Assembly: GCA_028554755.1 (NCBI GenBank)
Contig: JAPTOF010000003.1
Span: 6,657,501-6,721,500, forward strand
Length of the DNA stretch: 64,000 nt
Origin: Cordia subcordata
Taxonomy: Eukaryota; Streptophyta; Magnoliopsida; Boraginales; Cordiaceae
Reading direction: 5' to 3'
Shown here: one piece after another, positions 11,201 through 21,400 of the stretch
Numbering within the stretch: position 1 is the first letter of the stretch
Layout: each line of letters starts with the position of its first letter
The notes under the pieces: generated by a model
What the model saw: only the letters and a program-made list of their open reading frames with translations
Told to the model about the DNA's origin: nothing
Databases searched by the model: none
Program-made: the position numbers and the translations under genes

Positions 11201-14200
11201 TTCTGGACCTTCTTACAAAGCCCTAAAGCAAGCAGCAGTATCATTATCTAAGGAACAAGCTTCCCTGGTTCCCTATGCAGTTCCAGGGGAAATGATAAGC
11301 TCAGAGATAGATCACACTGTATATTCTAGAATAATCTAACTTCCCATGTGCTAGTTAGTTATAACAAGTTAGTTATAGGAGCTATTATTAGTCAGCTGGA
11401 ACTTAGGGTGTGTTTGGATTGGAGGGGAAAAATTTAATAAAGGAAAGGAAAGGAAAGGATTATAAAGGAAAGGAGAGGAAATGGATAATTCATATTTGGA
11501 TTAGAGTTTTTTTGGAGGAGAAAGGAACATAAAGGATTATGAGTATCTTGTGTTTGGTTAGGAAGGAAATGGAAGGAAGGGATAAATTTTATATGTAAAA
11601 AATTGAGAGTAAAGGATTTCAAGAATCCTTTCCCTCCATTTTACCCCAATTTGGAAAGATTGAAAATAAAGGATTTGAGGGGATTTTGCTTTTCCTTCCA
11701 AAACCCTCCCCCTCCCAATACCTTCAAAACAAACAAGGGATGAGATACCAAAATCCTTCCCTTCCCTTTCCTTTCCCCCTATTCCCCTCAATCCAAACAG
11801 CCCATTAAAGAACAGCTACAACAACTAACTAGAGAACACTCTAGAATCTAACTTCCCATGTGCTAGTTAGTTATAACAAGTTAGTTATAGAGCTATTAGT
11901 CAGCTGGAACTTAAAGAACAGCTACAACAACTGTTGAAGAATATTTTGGTTATTAATGTTATTTCCTTATTCTATGGTATTAAATTAGGCAATAGTTTAG
12001 ATTAGGTAATTAATCAAGTTGGTTTCCTTATTGTTCTAGTTTCCTTAGAATTCTAGTTACCTTATTAGTTTAGCTTCTAGTCTTGCTCACCAAGTTATCA
12101 TGCCTATAAATAGACTCTTCTAATGTCAACAATTTACAATGTAGTCATTATGAGTCTTTCTCTCTTCTAGAGCCACCGTTGGTGGTGGCTCCAGCCATCT
12201 TCAGCACATTCATATTTTTTCTCCATATTTTATATTTTATATATTTTCCACAACAACTAACTAGAGAACACTCTAGAATCTAATCTCAGCAACTATAAAT
12301 ACATGTACAAATCAGGATCAACATAATTGATTGATCAGTAATAGTTAAGAGCTCATAATCATGCTCTTTTATTCTCCCAATATATATTTCTTCAGTTTTG
12401 TTGTGGGATTTCTTATCTATCAGGTATCAGTTGGTTTAAGATTTATATCCTACCCACTGGCTTTACTACACTTGGATACAAAACCAAAATTGCGTAGAGC
12501 TTCTTCCTTGATATCTTAAAATGACATCAAACAATCAATATCATTTAGAACAAGAGACAATAAAATGAAAAAGTTAAAGAAGTTCCCTTCGTTGACAGTT
12601 TTGGTCAGAAAAATGGTATAAACATAATTATCCAGGTGTTCAATTTGATTATGGGGAGATGCCTCATTTGCACTTACCTGTAGCTAGCTCTAGTGTGGAA
12701 CATATATAAAGTTTGCAGTCCATCAGCAAATTGACAGATAGATCATAACCAAAGTTTCCTTGATCAAGCAATCCACGATAAATAAGTCCAAATAGAAATT
12801 AGCCAAATGTAAAAGGTTTAGTCTTGCTTTACCCCTACAACTTGTCCCGCATTTCCATTTTGATCAGATGATCTCCACCCAAAGCTTTATACTAGATTCT
12901 CGTTCCCACGTAACTAACAAAATCAAAGAGGACCCATGGCCACATTCGCCATTCCAACCCAACAACCTTACATCCACCACAAAAGGGGAAATTAGAAGAG
13001 GTCAGATCATCCTCAATCCACACCACAATGGCTCTCCTTAGCTTCTCACCATCTCACTGAAATCCAAACACGCCCTAAATAAGAAACTTAGACCCCAATA
13101 TGCCCAACTAGAGGTAACTTTTCTCTATTTTCTTATGTCTGTTCCTGATACTTCTTATATTGTTGTATCCAGAAGGAAATTGCAATAATTATTTTTAATT
13201 TATCGAATCACTTATAGATAAAATTCATAGACAAAATTTTCAAATATTAACATTAGGTCACATAGTGCAAGACGGAAATTAGCAGAGAAGCCATGGCTCC
13301 TTTTGCCATTCAAGCACAACAATCAACTGGAAAGGAAATTAAAAGAGATCACGTCACTCTCAACCCAGACCAAAATAGATATCCTCATCAGCCCTCACCA
13401 CCTCATTGAAATCCCTCTCAAAAGAGATAAACAATCCCTTTCAACAATTAGCACCTAACGCCAGCTCACTAGGTTGCTAGCCAAGCTGCAAAGAACTGCA
13501 GAAAGAACAGGCAAAACAAGAAACTTAGACCCAAACTATCCCAGGCTAGAGGTAATTTTCGTTAGTTTTTTTAGCCTGTTCCTGATACTTTTTCTATTCC
13601 TGACATATCCAGAAGAAAATTGAAGCAACTATTTTCCTTTCATCCAATCACTCATGAACTCAGCGTTCAGACATTGAGATCATGTCATGTAACACAAGAA
13701 ATTCTCATAATCTGGTTTGGCATTTTACAATTTTTTGAATTTGATAGCTTATTCTCGAACATAAGAAAGAAATGTTTTCCGGGCTTTTAAACTGACATAT
13801 GAAACTAAATATGAGCAAGAACATAAATGATGCATAAACATTGATATTTCCATGATAGAGAATCCAAGTACCTGAACCACCATATATGGAAAAGGAAGAC
13901 CTTTCCCTGATTCTGAATGAATTAACACATCTTTTACACATGACAGAGATCATCAATTGATAAGATTATTCCTTCTTCTAACATAAACTGGAAGAAACAC
14001 ACCCAAAGATGATAAGATCATATCCATACCTGCTACTCCATGAGCAAAATGGCACTTGCTGCCAAAAGGGCAGTAACCTGTTGTCTCCCACTTATTGCAA
14101 ATCCTTGTCTTCCAGTTTGAGGGCTTCTGGTTTGGTCCACTGGCATTATTACCATATCCTGGACCAGCTGTAGGGGTCACACTTATAGCCACACTCTCGC

Positions 14201-14825
14201 GAGCTCGTGATTGCTCGTCATGGAGGAAAGTGCAATTGTCTCCATATGGACAACCCTCTTCAGTGTAGAACTTCTTGCAATGCCTACCTTTGTAGGACCT
14301 CTGTGACTCTCCACGCGAATCTGGGGAACGAATAATGGGTATCTGATGCTCCTCTCTAGGTTCCACTGGCATAGCAGCAGCAGCATGTTCCCCTTCATGC
14401 GCAGCCACGATCTCCTGCCAATTAGGAGGCGGCTTGCGAAGCTCTTCAATTCCATGAGCAAAGTTACAGTTAGTTATGTAAGGGCAGACACCAGCGCGAA
14501 ACTTGCAACATAATTTGGTCTTAAAGAACATCTTCCCAATAGCTTTGGACCTATTAGTGACAATGACATGGGCATCTCCGCCCTGCAAGTTCCGAGACTT
14601 CTTGTTGGGAGGTTCACTCCCGGCGCTATTCTGAGACTGTCTACCATCATAACTCGAATACGGCGGCGTTTCAGCAGCCGCATTCCAATTCCTATATTCA
14701 TCCTCCGTTGCCCAAACACCCTGATCAGACATCCCCGGAGCACCCCAATTATCAAACCCCCCACCACCGCCATCCGGTACCACATTTCCTCCTCCGGCGA
14801 ACCCAGCTTCACCCCCAAAATCCAT
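5299..14825 (-). CDS. CCCH-type zinc finger protein (AtC3H12/C3H39-like), two exons
   Basis: Exon 1 is 14825-14030 and exon 2 is 5582-5299, joined across an 8447-bp GT-AG intron (donor GTATGG, acceptor ATCACAG). Exon 1 ends in phase 1 with G; exon 2 supplies AG, giving VAELHKYGG and an open frame of 359 residues ending DWIDDIE-stop. Three CCCH fingers are visible: C-X7-C-X5-C-X3-H near residues 106-124, and C-X8-C-X5-C-X3-H near 183-202 and 243-262. The N-terminus is Gly-rich, with a possible nuclear signal PPNKKSRN near 72-79. The C-terminal ending KISKIYGDWIDDIE matches what I recall of plant C3H12/C3H39 proteins. CCCH proteins bind RNA or DNA, usually in the nucleus or cytoplasmic granules; targets are not inferable here. 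A GTG three bases upstream is not needed; ATG at 14825 is chosen. The intron contains a nested retrotransposon block on the opposite strand. Confidence 0.9.
6014..6269 (+). repeat. 5' LTR of the intronic copia element
   Basis: 256 bp, TG...CA, starting TGATAAGCTCAGAG and ending GATCTCTTCA right before a primer-binding site. The same start and core recur at 11293. Confidence 0.8.
6270..6284 (+). promoter_or_regulatory. Degenerate primer-binding site
   Basis: TGGTGTTAAGAGCAA compared with the usual copia initiator-Met site TGGTATCAGAGC. It lies immediately after the LTR end. Confidence 0.65.
6500..11251 (+). pseudogene. gag-pol remnant of the intronic copia element
   Basis: Recognisable blocks in order: gag pieces (about 6820-7270, with VTVQELSSLLISEELNLQ and a Gly/Arg-rich GRGKQSGFRSEGGGRGF tail); pre-integrase LWHMRLGHPSSH (8559-8594); integrase core near 8780 (DDFTRFTYVY) and its tail NYLINRISTTLLDGKSPFEA (about 9010-9070); RT at about 9890-10230 (ARYKTRLVAKGFHQEHGLDY, ELDLSNAVLHGNLEEVVY, KKSLHGLKQA); MDDLIITG (10372-10395) preceded by a stop in place of the usual Tyr of YVDD; RNase H (about 10860-11010, AWCSKKHATMARSSIELEY) and the C-terminal KHTELDLYFVSEQVLG segment (about 11118-11164). 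No segment is long enough to be functional. Confidence 0.88.
7396..7519. repeat. 41-bp minisatellite, three copies
   Basis: Three near-perfect tandem copies of a unit beginning AACTTTTCATAATAAAAAG, inside the intronic copia remnant between gag and integrase. Confidence 0.85.
11406..11804. mobile_element. Tourist-like MITE (PIF/Harbinger type)
   Basis: About 399 bp with imperfect terminal inverted repeats: GGGTGTGTTTGGATTGGAGG at the left and, reverse-complemented, TGGGCTGTTTGGATTGAGG at the right. It is flanked by TTA on both sides (11403-11405 and 11805-11807). The second copy of the host LTR segment (GGAACTTAAAGAACAGC at about 11906) shows the empty site with a single TTA. A TTA duplication and GGG/CCC-type ends point to PIF/Harbinger MITEs. 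It has no coding capacity. Confidence 0.82.
11932..12252 (+). repeat. Solo LTR inserted in the 3' LTR of the copia element
   Basis: 321 bp, TGTTGAAGAATATT ... TATTTTCCACA, flanked by an exact 5-bp duplication ACAAC (11927-11931 and 12253-12257). The other LTR copies keep the uninterrupted ACAACTAACTAG sequence. It contains TATAAATA (12115-12122). No internal region is present, so it is a solo LTR of a different family. Confidence 0.82.
12929..13656. repeat. Diverged direct duplication in the CCCH intron
   Basis: Unit A (about 12929-13216) and unit B (about 13280-13656) share in order a CCATGGC...GCCATTC start, GAAATTA-AAGAG, a stretch ending CACTGAAATCC/CATTGAAATCC, AAGAAACTTAGACCC, CTAGAGGTAA, TGTTCCTGATACTT and ATATCCAGAAG/GTATCCAGAAG. 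Unit B has about 90 extra bases in the middle. They may be an old segmental duplication or two copies of an unrecognised repeat. Confidence 0.72.
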
Positions 14826-15527
14826 CACAAAACAGCTCCACCACGGCTCAAAAAATGCCCCGAAAGAGGAATAACAAATATTTTACAACACTAAAGTAGT
14901 GCTTTATGGTAAGTAATGAAACAGCCGAAAATAATTTATTAAAGGCTAAAGACAAAAAAGTTACAACAATCACGTAGTAAATCTCACTGAAACAGGAAAA
15001 ACAATAATAAATAAGCAAACCCCACCAAAAAAAAAAAAAAAAGGCTCGGGTGGAAGTTAAAAATCAAACCTTTTCTTAAGAAAAAAACAAACAATAAAAA
15101 AACCAAGTTGAAATTCTCATCAAAACATAAAAAGAAACACCCCAGCAAGGAAATCTTGTTCAATTGCTACAGAAATTAACCCAAAAAAAAAAATGGAACC
15201 CTAACTTTGAGAATAATGAAGATTAGTCCATTGAAGAAACAAACCCTAGAGCTCGCAGAAGGAAATGTGAAAGTTGTGGCAAGTGAATCAAAATTAGTAA
15301 TTGGAATTATTTTTCAGTAATTGGTGAAAGTGGCGACAATGAATATTCAGATAATTTGTTAAGATAATGATGGCCTTGTTATGGTTTTTAGTAAGAAACA
15401 GTGTGTGCGGAGAGAGGGCAAAGCATACAGACAGGATACGTAACACTTGGAGTAAATGCGCTGGGATTTTTGTTTTCCTTTTTTATAAAAATAATTTTTT
15501 AAAATAAGATAAAATATGAGGGCCTGT
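14826..15527. other. 5' flank of the CCCH gene
   Basis: On the minus strand this should contain the 5' UTR and promoter of the CCCH gene. A CTCTAGGGTTTG motif near 15241-15252 resembles plant 5' UTR sequence. Several A/T homopolymers occur. No TATA box or transcription start could be fixed from sequence alone. Confidence 0.45.
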
Positions 15528-15690
15528 TTGGTACTGTTTTGTTCTTTGCAACAAAAAAATTTTGAAATGAGTTGTTTCTTAAAATTATATTTGAAAACTG
15601 TTTCCAGAATTGTATTTTTATTGAAAAATTAATATTGTATTTTTGCTATTTTCGTGTGTTTTTCATTTTTTATACTCAAAAATAGCATTG
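15528..15690. repeat. MITE-like fragment
   Basis: GGCCTGTTTGGTACTG start followed by sequence (CTTAAAATTATATTTG and onwards) that is also found, diverged, at about 35110-35165. A GGCCTGTTTGG start is common at plant MITE ends. The right end is not resolved. Confidence 0.4.
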
Positions 15691-15844
15691 TTTGCTATTT
15701 AATGTTTTTTTCTTTCCCCTCTCTCAACCCACCCCTAACCTAGCCCCATTCTCCCCCCAACCCCACTCCAATACCTATCCCACCTCAACCTATGCCTATC
15801 CTACCTTCTTACTTTTCAAACAAGAATATACACACACTCACCGC

Positions 15845-16965
15845 AAAATTTACCATGCACCAGCTCTATTGTGGGATAATTTTTATTTTTAACTTCATTT
15901 TTTTAAATATTTTTAAAATTAACCCAATTTTTAAAGGGTTTACAAAAATAGACTTTTCAAACTTTCAAAATTCGAATTCGAACTCCAAAAATTTGAATTC
16001 GAACTCCAAAAGTTCGATTATGTATTTTGGCCGAGTTCCAAAAAAAAAAACAATTACGAACAAAAAATACAATTTCGAACTTTGAAAGTTCGATTTTGAA
16101 CTTTCAAAGTTCAAACAATGGCTTCAACCGAACTTTGATAGTTCGAACATTGGCGTGCCCAGTTCAACAAATTATGCCAAAGCCAAACTTCAATAGATGA
16201 GGATTCTTTTTATATTTTTGTTTATTGTTAATACTTGGTTTGCATAATTGATTATATTTTTTAATATGCGATCTGTAATAATTTATTATAATATTTTAAT
16301 TAAAAATTAAAATTAAAAAAAATGTACTGACATTAATAAAAAGGCATGTACGCGTGGCATTGACAGGAGAGGTGTACGTAATATACTTTATGCAATATAG
16401 ATAAATAGGGAATAAAATTATTAGATTAGCAAATTATTTAATGAGGCAAATCTCCTGTGCAAAAAAAAATTACATGACATAATTATAAGTTGCATTGATC
16501 AATTTGGCATGAACTCTCATTTATAATAATATACAAAAAGATATTTCTAGACATAGTTTCTAAAATAACTAACAAAAAAAATTAGATATTATTACATGTA
16601 AGCCAACTTTTGTTCAACTGAATTGTGCATTCCAATGTTCGAACTTCGAAAGTTCGGTTTCGAACTTCGAAAGTTCGAAATCTATTTTTTGTTTGAAATT
16701 ATTTTTTTATCGAACTTTTGAAGTTCGAAACCTATTTTTTGTTTGAAATTTTTTTTTTTTTGGAACTCGGCCAAAATACATAATCGAACTTTTGAAGTTC
16801 GAATTCAAATTTTTGGAGTTCGAATTCGAATTTCGAAAGTTCGAAAAGTCTATTTTTGCGAACCCTTTAAAAATTAGGTTAATTTTAGAAGCATTTAAAA
16901 AAATAAGGTTAAAAATAAAAATTACCCCTCTATTGTGCACCCCTAGTGCATGGTGCGCCTCCCTT
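15845..16965. mobile_element. Foldback-like element with long inverted arms
   Basis: The left arm (about 15845-16150) and right arm (about 16625-16965) are inverted copies: both contain, on opposite strands, CCATGCAC, CTATTGTG, TAATTTTTATTTTTAAC, TTTAAAGGGTT and a block ending ATGTATTTTGGCCGAGTTCC. As a result the same peptide frame can be read from both arms in opposite directions, which is a by-product and not a gene. The roughly 470-bp centre is AT-rich. Palindromes of the type GAACTTTGAAAGTTC recur in both arms. Termini and target duplication are not resolved. Confidence 0.75.
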
Positions 16966-17407
16966 CACGTGTATTCCACGTGCCAGTTTTTTTTTTCAAA
17001 AAAAAACTGATTAGGTAATTTCATTTACTATTTGTCATTTATGTCTCCTTTCATCACTTTCTTTGCCTTTTTTCGTTTTTTTCATTTTTCTTTCTGTCTT
17101 TTCCATTTTTGTTCTCGAAATTTTTTATAATATCAATTTGATTTTTATGTTAGGATCATAGTTTTTGGTGCGATGAGTGATTTAGCTACAATGACTAATG
17201 CGACGAGTGCTGCTGCGTTGAGCGATGGTGCTTCGTTGAGTGATCCTACTGCGATGGCTGATGGTGCTGCGATCAGTAATGTTGGAGTTGTTGAAGAGGG
17301 TGCTAATGAATCCAATGATGGTGATGGTGATAATTGTGATACTCTCGTTGTGTCGGATGAACTTTTGGATTTAATTGAAGCTAATTTTGACGCTAATCAA
17401 TGTTAAT

Positions 17408-17553
17408 TGTTGAAGTAGTAATAGTTTTTCTCCCACATTAGGAGAATAGTTTATTGTCCAATTATAATAGACCCTATATAAATGGTATTACACATTATTT
17501 TAATACAAGAGAATATATTATTAGCCTTTAAATGTCTCTTCTCTTTTTCAACA
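17408..17553 (+). repeat. 5' LTR of copia copy A
   Basis: Starts TGTTGAAGTAGTAATAG and ends CTTTTTCAACA. It contains CCCTATATAAATGG, a TATA-box-like sequence shared with the 3' LTR and with the LTR of copy B. Confidence 0.9.
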
Positions 17554-17570
17554 TCGTATCTAGAGCCAGG
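17554..17570 (+). promoter_or_regulatory. Degenerate primer-binding site of copy A
   Basis: TCGTATCTAGAGCCAGG directly after the LTR, a worn form of the copia site TGGTATCAGAGCC. Confidence 0.6.
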
Positions 17571-18429
17571 AAGAGACATTTATCTTAGGATTCATTAAAT
17601 TATTATATATATACAATATACATATATATGTAGACATATATAGTATAAATATATATTAGAAACCCTAGCCACCACCAAACACTCACAAAAAGACCATCAC
17701 CGCTGCCACTAACCATAAACCGCCACCACCAAAATACTCGTCATGCGTTAGCAACCTACATAGCACTGGCATTATCGTCGGAACCCTGCTAGAGCCCACC
17801 ATCGAGCTCGTCACACCACCGCGACCTTAGGTTAGCAATTCCCAACGTCATCCACCACAGCAGTATGCCTTATGCGTCACCGTCGGGGACTGGACCCTGC
17901 TCTGGCTGACACCAGAATGCTCGCCTCACTCTTCTCTTTTCACCACACTAAGTTGCACTTCTAGATTATGAATTTTTCATGCTTTATAGTTTTAATTTGT
18001 TGTTTTCTTTGTTTTTTTAATTATTTTTTGTTTTTATTTTCTTTTTTTTTTGCCTTGGTGACAGACTTATATAATATTTGTTGAAACAGTAAGCTTTATT
18101 TTAAAAAAAAGAGAAAAAAAAGAAAGAACAAAAAAGAAGGAAAAAATTAGACACTGATTATGTGTGATTGGTCCATATATTGAGTCCTTATTTCCTTTGG
18201 CAGTCACTTTGTCTCCTTGTCCTTTGTCCTCTAAACTTAGCTTGTTGAAATATGGTCTCCTCCAAAGATAATCTTTCCCAGATAGTGGTACCAAGGTGGC
18301 TATTACTCAAGACAAAACTATTCCTTAAGATGATCTCTAAAAAATTTCTAAAAAGCTTTCTAACATGACTGTTGTTGTTCTGAACTTCACAAGCACTTCG
18401 TAATCACCACAACCAAACTCAACGGTCGT

Positions 18430-21400
18430 AACTTTACTCAGTGGTCTTTTGCTATGAAATTGTGGTTTCAAGGGTAAGGATTAGTTTGCTATTTGATAGA
18501 AGATGCTCCCAAATTATCAGAGAAAAAGTCTCAACTATAGGACCAGGTTGATACTCAACCCCTCAGTCTATTGCTTCAATCAATTGAATCGAAGTTGCAT
18601 GTTGTATTTCACTAGTGTTATACTTACAAACAACTTTGGATTTTGGCTTAAGAGATGCATACCAATAATGTCAGTCAGATCTTTGATGTCATTAATAATC
18701 TTCTGCGTATACAGCTGGATGAAAGGGTCTTTCCATTTATTTTGAGTGCTTCCAAAGTGCAATGTCTGAATATAATAAAATTTTTCCTACTTGTTGTAAT
18801 ATTGCTCAGAAACAAAGAAAGCAACTCTTTGTGGTTCTCATGCTTCAAGGTTTTCCCTTTTCATATGACTCTATTCGATCACAGATTTTGTCAACTCCAG
18901 CTTTATCCCTAATGCCACATGTGTATAATCATTTGAGCCATACATGTATTGGTAGTGCATCCAAGAGTCCTAATCATGCCTCTGCATTCCTTACTCAGCC
19001 AGTTACATTTACTAATAATGCTTCCAAGGAGGTCGTGGAAGAGGAAGTGGTTACAATAGAAGAAGTTGTCGAGGTGGTCAAACCTCTCAACCTCAATGTA
19101 CTCATTGTCAAAAACTAGGTCATACTCATAATACTTATTGGGATTTATACAGTCGACCATCTGGAGTTGCTCATATTGTTTAAGGTGATTCCTATGACAC
19201 TTCATCCATTGAGACCACACCATCTCAGAATGCTCCAGCACATAGTACTCCACCTACTTTCACTTTGTCTGAATCTCAGTACATGTACTACTTTTAACGT
19301 TAAGCGTCTTAACAAGCTACCCAGTCTTTCATCTCTCTTGCTGCACATGTCGTCAGCTCTACTACCTATTTATCTCAGTCATCTTCCCACTCCGATAAGT
19401 GGATTCAGGACTCCGGAGCTTCCGATCATATGAGTGGTAATCTTTCCTTATTAACCAATTTTCGCTCATCTGATTCTTATTCCTCTGTGACCCTTGCTGA
19501 TGGTTCCTTTACTATTGTCTCCGGGGTTGAGACTGCCTATCTTACTCCATTCTTGACCCTTTTTCTATTTTATATCTCCCTAAATTTTCTTGTAATTTAT
19601 TGTCTGTCAGCATGTTAACTACATTATTTAATTGTTCTGTTGCCTTTATCTCTAATAGTGTGATAGTTCAAGATTAGAAAACTAGCAAGTAAATTGGCAT
19701 AAGGCTTGAGTTCTATGGTCTTTACTACTTCGATGTCCATCCCAGAGTTGTTTGTGTTGTGATCCCATCTCCGAGCCTGGTCCACAGTCGTCTTGGTTAT
19801 CTATCTCTATCGAGTCTAAAGAAAATGATCCCGTCTTTAGGTAGTGTTAATATAGTTTTAGGTGAGTCGTGCCAACTAGGCAAACTTTCTCGTGGTTCCT
19901 TTACAAATCATAGTAATAAGCAGGCAACTACCCCAATTGAGTTAGTTCATTTAAACATTTAGGGACCTAGCCGTCATGTTTCCAAATTTGGATATAAGTA
20001 TTTTGTTACTTTTATTGATGATTTTTCACGCATGACTTGGTTATATTTGTTAAAAGATCGTTCTAAAGTCTTTTCTATGTTTCAAATTTTTTGGAATGAA
20101 ATTCATACTCAGTTTGGGCCTACAATTCATATCTTACGCAGTGGTAATGCCAAGGAATATTTTTCATCTTCTTTTTCTTCTTTCTTGATATAAAAGGATC
20201 ATCCATTAATCTTCTTATGCTTACATTCCTTAACAAAATAGAGTTGCTGAGCACAAAAATAGACATCTTATTAGGATAGCTTGCCCGTTTCTTTTACAGA
20301 TGAATGTTTCACTTCATTTTTGGAATGATATTGTCCTTACTACATGTTATCTTATTAATCGAATGCCATCGCTTGTACTCCATGATAAGCTTCCTTTTTC
20401 AGTATTATGTCCACATGAACCTATTTATCATCTTCCTCCTAAAGTGTTTAGGTGCATCTATTTTGTCCATAATTTCTTACCTGGATTGGATGAATTGGGT
20501 TCTCGCTTTGTTAAGTACATCTTCCTAGGATATAGTCATACTTAAAAGGGCTACCGTGATTACTCTCCTAAGTTAGATACGTTGTTTTTCAGTGTAGATG
20601 TCACCTTCTTTAAGTCTCAGTCATACTTCGGTCCATCTCCTGAAGCATCTAGCACAGTGATTGATGATTTACCATTCCCTGTCCCTTTATTTACTCTTCA
20701 TCCTGTCCCTATTACCCTATCTATTGCCAATCCCCTCTTCCCTGACTTGTCTCAATTGTATCGCCCAGATTTGCAGACATATCAACGACGACATCACCAG
20801 TAGCCATCAACTGAAGCTCCTGTGTTATCTTGCTCGCCTCCTTCAAATCCTAAACTAGTTTCTTAGCCCTTTGACTTAGATATGCCCATTTCCCTCAAGA
20901 TAAGTACTCGTTCTTGCACTACTAAACATCCCATTTCTTATTTTGTGTCTGATCATGCCTTATCTCCATCATATCTGTCATTTGTTGCTTTCCTTTCTTC
21001 TATCACTATCCCTTCTCACGTTTCAGAAGCGCTTGCGTGCCCGGGTTGACATAAGGTTATAAGGGATGAAATGTCTGCTCTAAAGTCCAATGATATGTGG
21101 GACTTGGTTGATATCCCGATTGGTAAATCTATAGTTGGTTGTCATTGGATTTATACGGTGAAATCCTCTCCAGATGATACGGTCGACTGTTTAAAAGCCC
21201 ACTTGGTTGTGAAAGGATATACCCAGGTTTATGACATTGATTACAATAATACTTTCTCTCCTGTTGCTAAAATGACCTCTGTTCGAAATTTTTCTTTCTC
21301 TTACAACTATGTCTCGATGGCCTCTTCATTAGCTTGACATCAAGAATGTGTTTCTTAATGGGAACCTTGAACAAAAAGTGTATATGAAGCAACCACCAAG

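Larger units (their letters stand above)
6014..12394 (+). mobile_element. Decayed Ty1/copia element (Ale/Retrofit-like) in the CCCH intron
   Basis: Two related LTRs (6014-6269 and 11293-12394, the second enlarged by insertions) flank a gag-integrase-RT-RNase H remnant in copia order. Both LTRs start TGATAAGCTCAGAGATAGAT and share the stretch from CTAGAAT to CTAACTAG. A degenerate tRNA-Met-type primer site follows the 5' LTR and a purine tract precedes the 3' LTR. Coding parts are broken by many stops and frameshifts. No clean 5-bp target duplication was seen; TTTTC on the left and GTTTT on the right are only vaguely similar. Lineage is inferred from short LTRs and RT motifs. Confidence 0.88.
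11293..12394 (+). repeat. 3' LTR of the intronic copia element with two nested insertions
   Basis: Starts TGATAAGCTCAGAGATAGAT after the purine tract AGGGGAAA. Beyond the MITE and solo-LTR insertions it also carries an internal tandem duplication: the block from CTAGAATCTAACTTCCC to AACAGCTACAACAACT occurs twice (about 11322-11831 discounting the MITE, and 11841-11931). The end at 12394 (TTCTTCA) is set by alignment with the 5' LTR end. Confidence 0.72.
5583..14029 (-). other. Intron 1 of the CCCH gene, transposon-filled
   Basis: 8447 bp with GT-AG ends on the minus strand. From the 3' side it holds about 430 bp of unassigned sequence, a plus-strand copia element (6014-12394), roughly 500 bp of unassigned sequence, two diverged copies of a roughly 290-380-bp segment (12929-13656), and about 370 bp next to exon 1. 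The exon phase and family-typical protein across it support real splicing, but no transcript is available. Confidence 0.8.

Noticed and set aside
13705..13956. 83-codon minus-strand frame next to CCCH exon 1
   Set aside because: Lies wholly in the intron after the GTATGG donor and has no family resemblance.
15792..16085. 97-codon frame with repeated Asn-Ser residues, mirrored at 16707-16940 on the other strand
   Set aside because: The mirrored peptides arise because the DNA is an inverted repeat; the Asn/Ser runs come from the GAACTC/AATTCG palindromic motifs, not from a protein gene.
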